DNA from: Membranipora membranacea
Taxonomy: Eukaryota; Bryozoa; Gymnolaemata; Cheilostomatida; Membraniporidae
Assembly (NCBI GenBank): GCA_914767715.1
Contig: OU612068.1
Location: 22,074,001 to 22,138,000 of the forward strand
Reading direction: 5' to 3'
DNA length: 64,000 nt
Part shown: in pieces, positions 24,918-37,899 of the stretch
How positions within the stretch are numbered: the stretch's first letter is position 1
Layout: the number at the start of each line of letters is the position of its first letter
Translations under genes and position numbers: made by a program
Notes under the pieces: model-generated
Databases searched by the model: none
Told to the model about the DNA's origin: nothing
What the model saw: only the letters and a program-made list of their open reading frames with translations

Positions 24918-25010
24918 CCCATGATATTAAACCCATCCTTGATGCTAAAAATAGAACTCACTATAATTGTGTATTTCTCCCAAGAGAAAGGATGGGCTTT
25001 ATATTATTGG
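24918..25010. mobile_element. Palindromic MITE, short copy
   Basis: The left arm CCCATGATATTAAACCCATC and the right arm, reverse-complemented CCAATAATATAAAGCCCATC, form inverted termini around a core with GAACTCACTATAATTGTGTA. It sits at the same place in its array unit as the fuller copy at 31307-31483 (shared flank GGTAATGTACA..TCCATCAT), so it was inserted before the unit duplicated. Confidence 0.7.
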
Positions 25011-28000
25011 AAAGAGTATATGAATGTCTTGGGTCGTTGTCACAGAATGAAGATATCGGTCAGAAAACTGAATGCTCTCCTATCTCATGAGTGAGGCACA
25101 ACACCCCTATTTGACCAATCATGGGCCTGTTGAACCACTGCGCGAAGAGAGATAAATTACAAATTTGCTCAAAAACAAGCTGGAAAAGCCGAGCTATGGC
25201 ATTGGTAAGTTGTAAAATACTATAGAAGGATTCTCAAATGTGTGAAGAAGTGAAACTCGAAAAAAAATGATATAAAATCTAAAGCATAATGCATTTATAG
25301 CCTTCGATGGTGTCCATGTTGGCAATGGCAAATGTGCCGTAAATATTGGGGAAATTTCGATGTTTAACCTGAGCCCTAAATCATCATCACAATTGCCATG
25401 GGAATAGAGATTGGAATACGTTATTGTACTATTAAGGGGCTGGAGTTGCAACAAGTGGGGAACTTATATAAGCCGTAGGTGGTAGTTAAGAGTTTGGAAA
25501 TGAATCATTGAAAATTCCCATACAGAAAAAGGTGCAAAGTAACCGCCTACCCAACCTGACACAGTCCAGGGTCTACCCTCTCCAAGCTCCAGGGTTGCCA
25601 ATAATAGATATGTTATTCTACCTGATTCCAAATTGGGATAAAATGACTAAAAGAGGCTTGGTCATCTAATCAGTGATGGATATTTACATGTTGACTTCAA
25701 TCTTTCTTCACACCAATCACATTATGAGCATGTTACATATTTCATAGTCCTATTGGGAATAGGATTACTATCAATTATTACAAGCCAATCATGGAATGAG
25801 TCAACTGTGACCATGCTAAAATGTTGTATCAAAAACAGAGATCCTTTATGGGACAGTATAACATTGGCATTAGTTCATGGAGGAGATTTGAAATAGTTAG
25901 AACAACTTATCTTTAAATCAGTTGATAGGAATGATAGTAAATGTTCTGGTCTCAGAGTTGTAGCTATTATGGAATAATAAGCCTTCAACAATGCACAATA
26001 GTTGTTAAACTGAAGCATAGAAATGTATACATCTGTTGTCAATTTTTAGGACAACTAACTAATATCTAAGGAAAATGCTTTTCAATGTATTGGAAGTGGT
26101 GGGAAGGATGTTGTATCATTAAATCAAAATGATAAAATTGCAATTTAAGAAACATCTGCATCGTTAATTTGCCACACACTGAAGCCAAAATTTTTTTTGG
26201 GTTTCTCAATCCACATGATCAAAGAAGTCTAAACCCAAAATATAGCGACATTACGCCATGACGTATTGTCGTAGCTCGACACTGAATTTCAGCAACATGT
26301 CAAACCTATTGTCACTATAGTCTATAGAAAAGACATTGCAAGTTCTTAGAGCAAAAATTCAGTTAATACATGAGAACTACCGTGATATCATGCAGCCATA
26401 ACAACAATAATGTTCAATATTTGATTTGACTTGAGAAAAACGGCGTTCAAATTCGCATACTGCTAGCTAAACCATCAGTGTTGACAATGCTATAAAGAAA
26501 GTGATTACTCTTGTGCCCTCACTAACCCAGTGCTGACCAGTATTGATGAAAAAAAATGTTGTGTAATTTTACAGTTTTGAATTATCATACTCCTATAATA
26601 ATAAAAATTTCAACAGAAATGTACTTTTACCTTTCAAAACAAGAAGTACAATTATGTGTAAACCGTATCTAGACTGAATTATTCTTTCTAATAGAGGTGT
26701 CCTCCAAGGCCTTGGTGGGGGCACTAGGCATAGATTTCGAACCAAATGAGACTTTTGTGTTGGAGAAGGAGTATACCATCAATGCCTATCATGCAGTCTT
26801 CCAGAGGCAGGCTGAAAACTCAAAATTCATTCTGCCGAGCTAACTTCAAATAAAATATAGTTTGAGTGAGCAATTGCATAGGAACTACCTACAAACACAT
26901 CCTCCCGGTATATTCAAAAATATTCATTCATCATCTTTTCTCGAATTGAAAAGATTGCCTCATGGATACAAAGGAAAATCCAACCATTCATGATTTTTTG
27001 CCTACAATATTTCTGCACCAGATTTGGCCTAGTAATATAAGTCTCTGAATTCCATTCATTTTAATGCATTATTTTACAATAGTTCACAAGCTGGCTTGTT
27101 AATTCTTGTCTGTTATTATAGGACTTTCTTTCTCTAGTACTTGAATTTCGAGCCAAGGCTTGTTACTACCATTAATTATCACAAGTTAATTTTATTTGGC
27201 CTAGTTTGCGCTGCTATAGTCCTGTTTTGATATGAAGAAATGGTTGTGAGGTGTCTGAGCTAGATGCTCCCAGTTATTGATGGCTCCTATTCTTTAATAC
27301 GGGCACCAGTGGTTTGATTGCAATCACAAAATCAAGAAACTATACTAAAGATAATTGAAATCGAAATTTCTCAACGAGGAAAAGCTACAATTAGAGTGAA
27401 AAATCAAGGCAATTGGACCAGTAGTTCTCAAGTTAATATCCTAGGCCAGGCATGACCTTAATGTAACATACAACTCAATAATAGACTAGCATAGGAAGTG
27501 CTAGAGTGATCTTGAGGATTAAAATTTAGCACCTACTCCGGATGTGACCTTGCACTGTATGCTACAAACGATTTATAGAAATACCGGATGAGCAAAAAAT
27601 AGAATGCTATATCTGAACTTGATTTATGATGCTGGTTGTAAGTGATGTGTGTGAAGGTTATTCCGGTTGAGATTAGGATTTGACTATAGCTTTAGTATGT
27701 GCATTGGATTTGAAATAAAAATACATGACGGAGCTGATATGGGTATATACTGAAATTACTAATTTTACTAAATTATATCTGCAATGGCTTATCCAGTAAA
27801 TTACGAATTTCATTGGTTTTTCTATATACATTGATGAATCTAAATCCTTCGCATTTTATTAGCACCAATTTAATTAGTGTTTATAGCATTTTAATAATAA
27901 TTAAAATAAAGTAAGTTTGCAATACAAAGGATATTATTGATATCAAGCTTAGAGTAAGAAGTCTAGCATTGCTTTCTGAAAGAAAAAGTAAGTAGTCCTA

Positions 28001-28355
28001 GCCAGAATTATTTATGTTATGAAATTATTTAACAGCTCATCTCACATCGCATCACATCGCATTCCCTCCTGTCACTGATATGAAATAAAAATACAGTGGC
28101 CACTTTCATTTGTTGAATATTTCTGTATACAGGTAGATATGCAATTTATGTGTCTGCTCTTTGTTGAGTTCCTCAGACCAGATTAGCAGTAATTTTTGTC
28201 CTCTCTGCAAAGTTCTTTTTCGTTGTAGGATTAGTGTCAATTGCACCAATCGATTCAATTTCAATCATGTGTACATTGTGAGAATATACCTCCATCAAAA
28301 AGTAATGTTTCACCCTTACCACCTTACAGTTGCAGTTGCAGCTTTTTTTTGATCA

Positions 28356-28436
28356 TGTCACTATTATTATTATTATTATTATTAGCTTGTATAATGTCAT
28401 ATATATATATATACATTTAAATATATATATATGGTA
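28356..28436. repeat. Microsatellites (ATT)n and (TA)n
   Basis: About seven ATT repeats near 28366-28384 are followed by two (TA)n tracts between 28399 and 28434. The second tract marks the start of a block shared with 21873. Confidence 0.85.
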
Positions 28437-29712
28437 TTAAAATTATAGTGCCGCAACACTCAAAAAGCATCTGATAACACATCGTTAAATAGATGACGTA
28501 CCACCTTTTATACCATATATATGAGAGGGATGCAGCAGAAATAATCGTACAGTGAGTTGAAATAATGTTGTTTGTTGCCAAAGATAAGTTGGTTATTCCT
28601 GAATTGTATACATGCAGACTGTCACACACCGCGCCCAAACGCCTCTCATCTCATATCGAGAGGTAAATCTGTCACTTCTTATTTGATAATATGGAACAAA
28701 TTCTCAAGGTCTCTAATTTATTACACCTGCCAGTAGAGTACTGAGTTTTCCATTGTGTGTTAAGATGATCAAGCTGCCATTACTGATCGTGCAACGAAGA
28801 GAATGTCACAAAATTCTGTCATAAAGCTTCTGATACATAGTTTTTTCTTGACTAAGTTTGAGCATGTATAAAATGATAATTCAGCTGTCAAAATACCCGC
28901 AACTATGCTAAGTGAACTGAAATGAACTTACAGCGCCAATACCTTGATGAGTATTTTTTGGCTTCTCAAAACATGCAATCAATGAAATGGAAATTCTTCC
29001 TATAGCTTAGGTTGATGACTAGACTGTTTTCCCCAAGTTATGAGATACATATTCAACATATTCCATGCAAATGAACTTTGAAAGAGTGTTTCTTGTCAGT
29101 TTTCCACATCAGCCCCTCTAAACTTTTCCAAGCCTTCACAGCAAATCTGTTTACCCTAAATTCAGGGTATGGTACATATTATGAATCTTCTCTTGTTTCG
29201 CCTTTGTTCCATACAAATATATCAATAAATATGATTTTTTGGGTTTTCATTTATTTCTTGTAACATATACTTATACCAAATACAAATGCCACCAATAGTT
29301 AGTTTAATTCCAAATCTTCGTGGTATTTAATCATTATGTTCATTGTACACAGCATATTATATATAACTATTGCAAAATAAGATGAGAAGACTATGTGTCA
29401 GAAGTCAAATCATTTTATTGGTTGACAATAGTATCATTAGTTTTGGGATACGCACTGGTGCAAAAATTTCCAACTTTAAATACCTTTTGACAAACTGAAA
29501 GGCAGATAATAAGTTCAACTAAAAGCACCTAGAGCTTTGAATGCTAGCACCATTGGTATAAAAAAATTTAAAATGAAAGCATTGCCAGAGTCACTGTGGA
29601 AATAATTGAGGAATTGCATAAATGTTAACAATGTAAAAACTTTTGATGATATCACGATCATACAGTTGTAATGCAAGATTTGATAAGCTATTTACTTTAA
29701 TAGTGTTGCAGA

Positions 29713-30067
29713 TTACTGGTATTTCTGAGCTATCCTATCATATCTTTCTTTTCTTGCGGCGGTCCTTTGAGGGTCCACATGTTTTCTGAGCTCAAAACTC
29801 AACCTTCTTAGTTTACGACTGCATTGCCTCTGGAAGCACTGAAATTCATCAGCAACCTGAAATAACAAAGACAAACATATAAGTTTTGTTCCACTTTATA
29901 TTTAAATCGTTCGAGCAGTGAATATTGTTCATAGTCATGCATTAACATTTTTGGAGGCATGTACTTACCATTTCTTGAATTGTCGGTTCTTTGAGATTAT
30001 GCTTTTCTGCAGCTTTGCTTTCTTTCCTTGCTTGAAACACTCTGTTGACAAGGAGGCTGAGACCCAT
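29713..30067 (-). CDS. Array gene family, copy 4: small basic two-exon protein, intact (80 aa)
   Basis: Exon 1 is 30067-29969 (33 codons, beginning MGLSLLVNRVFQARKESKAA and ending EPTIQEM) with donor GTAAGT. The phase-0 intron is 112 bp with acceptor TTATTTCAG. Exon 2 is 29856-29713 (47 codons plus TAA), beginning VADEFQCFQRQCSRKLRRLS and ending RKERYDRIAQKYQ. Exon 2 is strongly basic (13 Lys/Arg) with hydrophobic residues spaced as in an amphipathic helix. RRLS fits a PKA-type phosphorylation motif. There is no signal peptide or membrane segment, so a cytosolic or nuclear product is likely. The TATA box is at 30130-30137 and a possible AATAAA at 29419-29414. I do not recognise the family and infer no function. 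Conservation of frame, intron phase and core across copies supports a real gene. Confidence 0.85.
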
Positions 30068-30129
30068 GCTTATGTGTTTTAGCTTGTGTGTTGGTTGAGA
30101 GAATGATATATTGACAGCGCTGTGTCACA

Positions 30130-30185
30130 TTTATATACTGACAGAAGCCTTCACACCTGATACTGCTTTACATCACCAATCACCC
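30130..30185 (-). promoter_or_regulatory. Core promoter of copy 4
   Basis: On the minus strand TATATAAA (30137-30130) lies 63 bp from the ATG. Upstream in order are CTGTCAG, AGGTGTGAAGG (resembles a T-box half site, AGGTGTGA), and ATTGGTGATG (CCAAT-type, about 30176-30185). The same order appears in copies 3 and 6. Confidence 0.65.
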
Positions 30186-31306
30186 ATTTATATCATGACG
30201 CTGTGCATGTGGGTTGTTCACAGAAGCATTCCATTACAAGAAGTCAAGTATTACATATGGCAAAATTATACGCCTTATTCCTACCATACAAAAGTGATCA
30301 CATGGGTTACAGCTCTGAAGAATGAGGGTAAATCAAAGCTTGTTACAACATGTAAATCAGGGTCAGTGCTGATTGCGATTTTCATATCCTTGGTGTCGTT
30401 TTGACATACATTAATTGCCTGGATATGACCAAAATTCAATCCAGAATCAACCAAGGTGAATAACAGGGGATCGGTATAATCATGTATCTAATTCAATGAT
30501 TTAATTCTTGACAAACAAACTTAATTATAGAAATAACACTCAGTCGGTAATGTATGGATTTAAACTTACAAATATTGTGTTCATAGTTTATCGGAGCTGG
30601 TTTCATGGGCTGTTGGCGTTGGCGTTAGTTGCATGAGGGTTTATGTACGGAACTATTTCTAGCCCACCTCAAATTGGGCAATGCATTGGCTGTATAATAG
30701 ACTGATACACTGAACTTTAGTCAATGCATTCTATACGCCGACACCTCCAACTTATGATGTTGTTTGTAACCCTATATTTAGAGACCTGCTAAGCCGTTAT
30801 GGATCAAATCCTAATTGGCATGGCATCGTCATCGTTTTCTTTCCACAGTTGATGGGAGGGATTCTATTATTAGATTCTTGGACTATTTTTGGAGTTGTAA
30901 TTCTGAATACTGGAAGGAAAGTTTGAGGGAACAAAGGTGAGCAAAGGTGACCATAGCGCTTGATACACAACTAACATGTTCGGTCTGCCAATCTTCAGAC
31001 ATTACAAAGTGCTTTCCTTTACAATGTGCTTTATTCAGCAATGTATCTGATTATATTTAGTATACAATTGATCAATTCATGATGCAGAGTCATTTCTCAT
31101 TTTGTTAACTGCGCAAATCCAGTGGGGGCTTTCATGCTGTCCTATATTTCTAGATATGATGACTCCCCGTCTCTACCTTAGGTGTATGCTGATTTGATTT
31201 TTAGAATAAATGGTATTGAATTGTCAGGACGATAGCATGTTGAAATTGTTTCAAACAGAAAATAAGTGCGGTAATGTACAGCTCCATCATCAAAAATAGA
31301 AATCTG

Positions 31307-31483
31307 CCAATAATATAAAGCCCATCCTTAATGCTTAAGCGAGAACTCGCTATTGTGTATTTTTTCTCTTGAGTGAGTGAGTTCTATCCATAGCATTAAG
31401 GATAGGCTTTATACTATTTGCACAAAATACACAATAGTGATTTCTCGATTTAGCATTATCAAGGATGGGCTTAATATTATTGG
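31307..31483. mobile_element. Palindromic MITE, full copy with nested third arm
   Basis: The left arm starts CCAATAATATAAAGCCCATC and runs through GAGAACTCGCTATTGTGTATTTT to about 31365. The right arm is its inverted copy, 31483 back to about 31425 (AAGGATGGGC, CACAATAGTGATTTCTCG). A further inverted copy of the tip (AGCATTAAGGATAGGCTTTATAC, 31392-31413) lies in the loop. The transcript would fold into a long hairpin. No coding frame. Confidence 0.75.
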
Positions 31484-33293
31484 AAAGCGTATATAAATAT
31501 TTTAAGAAAAGGTAAAGTGTTCAGTTTATATGGATTTGCTCATGGAAGAACACATTCATCTGAATGAGTTGGCTCTGCATCCTAACAGTTTTCATAAAGA
31601 AATTTGCATTTTTTTATTGATTGACCATATTAATGTTCAAAACTAGAGTAGGCCCTAATATAAAAGCCAGCCATGCTAATATCTCCCTTGGCATTTTCAC
31701 ACCTGTCACTTTACTTGTCACATGTCGGGCTTCTGTACTTCTTTTTGTCTTAGTCAATAATTGCCTTATCTAGATGTTGCCAGAAGAAAACAAGCATTTG
31801 TAGTCTTCTTGAGTAAATATAAAGTCGAAAATGTTTTGGACACAAAATGAAGATTTGTTGTCAGTAAACTGAATAAGCAAATTCTGCGAAGAGTGAACTT
31901 CAAAACCTCTTCAAACTACTACCAGTGGTCAGCTTTGTTATACAGCAGTCGTACTAGAAGCTGGTTTCACAAGGGTCTGGGGTTGCAACGAGTGGGTAAC
32001 TTAATAAAGCTGTAGGTGGTGGATGAAGATGTGCAATGAATCATTGGAAATTCCTGAATAAGAGTAAGGGTGCAAAGAAAACAATAAGCAGCAAGTCCAG
32101 GGTCTACCTTCGCCAAGCTGCATCATTGCTAATTACAAATGTGTCATTCTATCGTAGTCTGAATTGGCGCATAGTGAACTAAAGAGGCTTGGTCTCGCAT
32201 CGGTGATGGATATTTATATGTTGACTTTCATATTTCATCACACCAATCACATTTTCAGCGTGAAACACCTTTCATGGAAATATTGGGAATAGGATTACCA
32301 TCAATTATTACAAACTTATCATGGAGTCTGGAGTGAGTCAACTGTGACCATGCTTAAAGGCTATCATATCAATAACAGAAATCCTTGCTTGGACACTAAA
32401 ACGTTGGAATTGCAAAAATCAGTTCCTGGAGGAGATTTCAAATAATCCAAACAAATTAAATTTAAATGAGTTGAAAGGTATGATCATAGGATGTTCTGGT
32501 CTAACAGAAGTAGTTAAAAATAATAGGCCTTCAACGATGGACAATAATTTATCAACTGATGCACAGAATGTAAAATTTTTTTGTGTGAATTTTTTTGACA
32601 ACTAACTTCTAATGACAAAATTTCCCCATGTGTTTGAATTGGGAGGATTAACATTGCAGCATAAAACTTAATGATAAACTTGCATTAGGAAAAACATGCA
32701 TTGTTGTTTGTCTACTCACTGAAGCCAAAACAAACTAAGGTTCCTTCATGGCCCTATATACATTTCCTGGTTAAATCTTGGAAATATTACAACATGAAGT
32801 TGTGGTACAAAGACATTTACTCAGAATGCACTATCATGATGGACACCTTGTATACTGTGACAAGCACCTCAATAATAGGCTAGTGTAGGAAGTTTTATCG
32901 TGATCTTGTGGATTGATATTTAGCACCTACCCCGGAAGTGAATTTGTGCTGTGTGGTACAAATTTATCACATTCCCTTTGAAATACTCGATGCGCGAATA
33001 ACAGAATGCTATATCTGAAATCAATTTATGATGTTGGCAGTGAGAGATGTGTGTGAAGGTTGGTCCGGTCGAGATAAAGATTTGACTATACATGCAATTG
33101 GATTTGAAATGAAAATACATATCTGATCGTACAATAATGGTTGTTTGTTAGCTAACATGGTAATCTAGATATATACCCAATATACAAAACATAAACTCAA
33201 CAGTATATTAAACCACCTGCTCCCAGTACAGAGACTAAATGAGCTTAGAGATAATAAAATGCAATACAAACTCAAAGTACTCGATTGTAAATA

Positions 33294-33328
<35 letters not shown>
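33294..33328. repeat. (TA)n microsatellite
   Basis: About 16 TA units without interruption. Confidence 0.9.
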
Positions 33329-33329
33329 T

Positions 33330-34490
33330 TTTATTGTCATTCTACATCATCTTTAGGAATGTTTTTCATGCAGTGACAGAACAAAAAAGAAAAAACTTAA
33401 GCGGAGAGAAAAAGAAACTTAAACTAATAATTATTATCTATCGACCCCATAATTAATTTTATGACCTGGTTTTGAAGATCAGTTTGTGCTAACTGTTTGC
33501 CTATTAAGTGACAAATCTGGGATTAACGTGATATATCGCCTTCTCAGTTTCTCAGGAACTACTTGTCCGATCTCAAAAATTCTTTCACTGACACGTTGCC
33601 AGTTAGTCTGTCTTGTGTTTAATATCGCAATTTTTTTCAAACCGCATGTATCTATCTTGATAAATTGTTCATTAACTAAAAGACATTGAAAACATATAGG
33701 CAGCAATGGGCAAAATGATGCAGTAAATTACGCTATGCAAAAGCGTGATGAAAATCTATGCAGTATTACATGCAATGCACGTTGTGTACAACAATGGATC
33801 ACCGTTTTTGGGTGAATGTTTAGCATCAAAAGAGAAATGTTTATGCTCATAACTTCTCTACTATTGAATTTATCATCAAACGCCACGATCAAAACTTCGG
33901 AAATACTTTCTAGTTTAATGGAAGCTGGTGTGTATAACATGTTCTCTAACCTACTTTCAGCTTTTTGGCTGGAGAGGAGTGCATGTTTTGGACCAAATAA
34001 AGCTGGTTTAGCCACAAAAATCCAAATATCTCAAGAAGTAACGCTATAATCAACAACCGCTTCGATCAAAACCTAGATAATCTGAAAATTTTGACCTAAA
34101 TTAGTTAAAATTAGGGGAAGAAATGGCCATTTAACTATTGCAAAAATCAATTATAAGTCTCGAAGACAGGAGGCCTAAAATCATAACGTTTCACTAAAAT
34201 GTCACTCCTCCAGTTAATGCCATGCCTCTTCTACATGGTGAAAGCATAAACTAGTCAAAATATACTTCACATACAAGGCACAGAGCGCTCATTTTAAAAC
34301 GGGCACTTTTTGCCCCGAAATGAACTTCCAGAGGTCACTGCGACTCAACGTCAAATACTTGGGAGGTTTCAACTGTGAAAACAACTATTAGACATGATCA
34401 CCAATACAATGATACTACCTGTTCAGATATACCCTCAACCATGTTACAAAGACATGAGCTCATAGTGATAGATGTCTCTAGGAACTTTAG
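33330..34490. other. Unit-specific segment, no gene recognised
   Basis: This stretch has no counterpart in the neighbouring array units, so it is probably an insertion or a part lost elsewhere. Open frames occur on both strands (33486-33706 and 33728-34049) without domains. Their mutual overlap suggests chance. Confidence 0.35.
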
Positions 34491-35111
34491 GAATATTTTG
34501 CACTTGTCAAAACACATGCATGTGGGTTGTCTGCATCTCACAAGGCTGAAGCTGTGATAAGTCACAGTGACATTCAGAATTGCCAGTAGTGTAATATACC
34601 ACAAAATAAGTATATATGCCATGTATATTCCACCAAGAGTGTTTATTGTCAATTATCCAGATCAACCCCTCCAAACTGTGTGTATGGTGCATATTATGAA
34701 GACTTCCCTTGTTTTACCTTTGTTCCATAAGAGTGTGTGAATTATGATTGTTTATAAATGTATTCAGTACTCAATAATAAATATAAGTTGTCATCAATGG
34801 AAAACTAAATAGAAACTTGCTGTACACAGCAAACTGTTGCATAATATTATTATGAGAAAAAAATGTGGGACAAATCAGACGTCAACCTGTTCATTGGTTG
34901 ATGATAATAATATATAGATTTGGAGTAAAAACTATTGGAACACATTTCCCAAAGACCTAGAAAATAGGATGAGAGATTGCACCTGTCATATTGGAACTAA
35001 TAGCGTAATTGTGTTAACAATGTCAATGTCAAAAACTTTTGATAATATCATGAGTATACAGATGTACTGTAAGATATGGGAAGCCTTTTACATTTTTCCT
35101 GGTGTTCCAGA

Positions 35112-35487
35112 TTACTGGTAGTCCAGATTGGTATGGTATTTCTGAGATATTCTTTCATATCTTTCTTTTCTTGCGGCGGTTCTCAGAGGGTCGACATGCT
35201 TTTTGAGCTCAAAACTCAAGCTTCTTAGTTTACGACTGCATTGCCTCTGGAAACAGTGAAATTCATCTGCCACCTGAAATAACGAAGATAATTTTATAAT
35301 TTTCTTTACATTTTATGTTTTAAAACATTTGATTGGTTAATAGTGTTCATAGTATAGTCATGAATTGAATTTTTTGGAGGCATGTACTTACCATTTCTTG
35401 TATTGTTGGCTCCTCTAGAATATACTTTTCTGCAGGTTTACTGTCTTTCCTTGTTTGAAAAAGACTGTTGACAATGTTAAGACCCAT
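35112..35487 (-). CDS. Array gene family, copy 5: small basic two-exon protein, intact with C-terminal extension (85 aa)
   Basis: Exon 1 is 35487-35392 (32 codons, MGLNIVNSLFQTRKDSKPAE..., ending ...EEPTIQEM) with donor GTAAGT. The phase-0 intron is 118 bp with acceptor TTATTTCAG. Exon 2 is 35273-35112 (53 codons plus TAA; VADEFHCFQRQCSRKLRSLS...). Compared with copy 4, an 18-bp in-frame insertion near the 3' end adds HTNLDY before the final Gln. The inserted DNA repeats the local TACCA..ATCTGGA sequence, so it arose by slippage. The RRLS motif reads RSLS. The TATA box is at 35550-35557. The product is otherwise as in copy 4, of unknown function. Confidence 0.85.
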
Positions 35488-35549
35488 GATGATATGTTAT
35501 AGCTTGTGATCCCGTTGAGTGAAGAATGTCTCAACAGTACTGTACCATT

Positions 35550-35595
35550 TTTATATACTGATTGAAACTTTCACAAGCTGGTTTCACGTGCAGTT
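35550..35595 (-). promoter_or_regulatory. Core promoter of copy 5, upstream part replaced by deletion
   Basis: TATATAAA (35557-35550) lies 63 bp from the ATG and is preceded by GTGAAAGTTTC. The sequence then runs directly into CCAGC and beyond, which in copy 4 lies about 430 bp further upstream (compare plus strand 35579 with 30598). The CCAAT-type element is therefore gone and a CACGTG E-box (35586-35591) now sits about 100 bp from the ATG. Confidence 0.6.
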
Positions 35596-37899
35596 GGCAT
35601 TGGTAGCAGTTACATAAATGTTTTCACATGGAATTATTTCTAGCCCACGTTAATTTGTTCCAGGCAATCACAGTATTATAGACTCTCATGGCAGTATAGT
35701 TGGTGCTAATATATGCTTTGACACATCCAATTTATGATGTTACACATTGGTGTTGTAATCCTATTTTATTTCAGAGACATGCTAAACCATTACGAATAAG
35801 AAGCATAATCATCATTAATCATAATTGTTATCTTACCGCAGTTGAAGGTGGGAGGAATTCTATTAGTAGATTGCTTGGCTATTTATGGGGTTGTAGTCTT
35901 GAAATATAATAGGAAAGTTTAGGAAGTGTCTTGTGAAATGGAAAATTTTAGGGGGTTTGTGTCGTGTTTCAGATGAAGCAGACCTCTGCTGTGTGAGCCA
36001 ATGGTGTCCCAAAAGGCGTAATACATGTAATAACTTTTTCTGCCAATGTATGAGCAATTTAAAAGTGCTTTGTTCTACAATGCAGTTTAACCATCAAAGT
36101 ATATGAGCAAATTCAGGAGAAAACTGCAATGGACAAAGAACAAAACTGTAGAGCTCTTCTTGAAAAAAATCATGAGTTGTAATCACCTGCAGTCCAGTAC
36201 ATTGGATCAGTTTCAAATAATTATTGTTCAAATTCAGTGGCTTCCAATGCTGTGTCAAACTTCGCCATATTGCAGACCCTTGTCTCACCCTTGGTTGTGA
36301 GTTTGATATTTTTATAGATGGTGTTGAAATATCATGGAAAAATATGATGACATTGTCACAATTAGCAAATCACATGTTGAAATTGAATCTTCCATCATCA
36401 TTAAAAAAAAAGTGCTAATTAATTTCTGTTCACCATCATGGGGTGGGGTCGGTTGATATCAAAATGAAATGAGATCTATAGTTGTTGTTTGCACATAAAT
36501 CTTTCTTAGAACTATCTGAGAGAGTACATTAAATAGCTGCATAATCAAACTGCTTCCATTCTCATAAGATAGTCCTACAATCTAAAGACAAATGGTCTAT
36601 GGTGAGGCATCCAAAAGTCTCTGCTTTAATCATATTGGTTGGAAATCTTAATGGTACAAAAATTAAAGATCTGTAGTCTACTTCTGTAGTACTGTTTTAC
36701 AATTTTCAATTTTATTGACGTAAACATAGCCTTATTTTTTAGTTGTCTTACCAATGGTCATGCATTATCTCAAGTACCATGTGTTAGTTTGGCCCCTTTT
36801 AAAATTTCCTTATGCTTCTCATATCGATCGTGCAATATAATGTTTCCTCTTTAACATTTTCAATAATTTGCCTTCTAAGGAAACAAGGGTAAATTTCAAT
36901 TTCAAGTTCTTGCCCTGCAAATGCAGTTCTCCAGCAATTAATCTAATTACTCCAAACACCTTATTTGTAACTTATTGGGGGCTAATCAGGAAACAGCTTA
37001 AGTCCTCTCCTCTTCTTACGAGTCACATATCTAGGTACGCAGAATTAATATTTCACAGATCAATACTCCCTTTTCACAAATACTGAAAAGGTTGATCTCC
37101 AACGCCTTCTCATACAACTTCTGGTAGACCGAAAGCGTTTGTTTTGTTAAGCTGCAGATAGCTAGAGAAACAGTTTTGAACTTGAGTTTACTAACCCATG
37201 TGAAAAAATTAGTATCAGTGGTAAGGGTGTCTCCCAAATCATTATGTCATAGAGGAAGAGATGAGAGTTTGAATTTATTCTATCTTACCATGCCATAATC
37301 TGGACATCGAAATTAGCACTCTTACTCAATGAATAAGGAAATTATTAAAGCCATCAATGGTAAATGAAAATTTAGTGATGAATCCTCTTAAAAGCTTGAG
37401 CACAACAAAAGCTGTTGCCAAAACTCAGAACTTGATTCAACAAGGTCCATGATCAGCCTACACATAGCTCCTCTATATTTATCCATGCTGTAATGCATCA
37501 TTGTCAATTATAGACATGTCATTCTACCTAAATCTAAATTTTGACATAGTGAGTTAAAGGCAGCGTTATGGCATCTGTGAATTGAAGAGTGGAAGAACCA
37601 TAACTATTATTGTACCTGACTTGAAGTGTGTGTTCCAACAGTGATTGCAAAAAGTAATGTGACAAAGGAACATTTGAAGGTTCAGTTTCAGCACCCTGAT
37701 CATATATGAATATTTCCAAACACCATGTTACACCTGCAGTGGTGATTGCTAGATGCTGTTTGATGATAATAAAAATATGATACTCCTCGACTATATTACA
37801 AATATTATGGAGTGACACAATGACCATGATAAAAGGACGTGATTAATTAACTGGAACATTTTTGTAGGATAAAACAATCATGCTAAAGTTGCTACATTC

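Noticed and set aside
29969-30067. Met-Gly start of the array proteins as an N-myristoylation signal
   Set aside because: The usual Ser/Thr at position 6 is absent (L, F, V or similar), so the motif is weak and was not claimed.
29713-30067. Resemblance of the array protein to ESCRT-III (CHMP) N-termini
   Set aside because: A Met-Gly-Leu start and a basic helix are too general, and the protein is less than half the family length.
33486-34049. Overlapping frames on both strands
   Set aside because: Neither has a recognisable domain, and antisense openness is common in AT-rich DNA.
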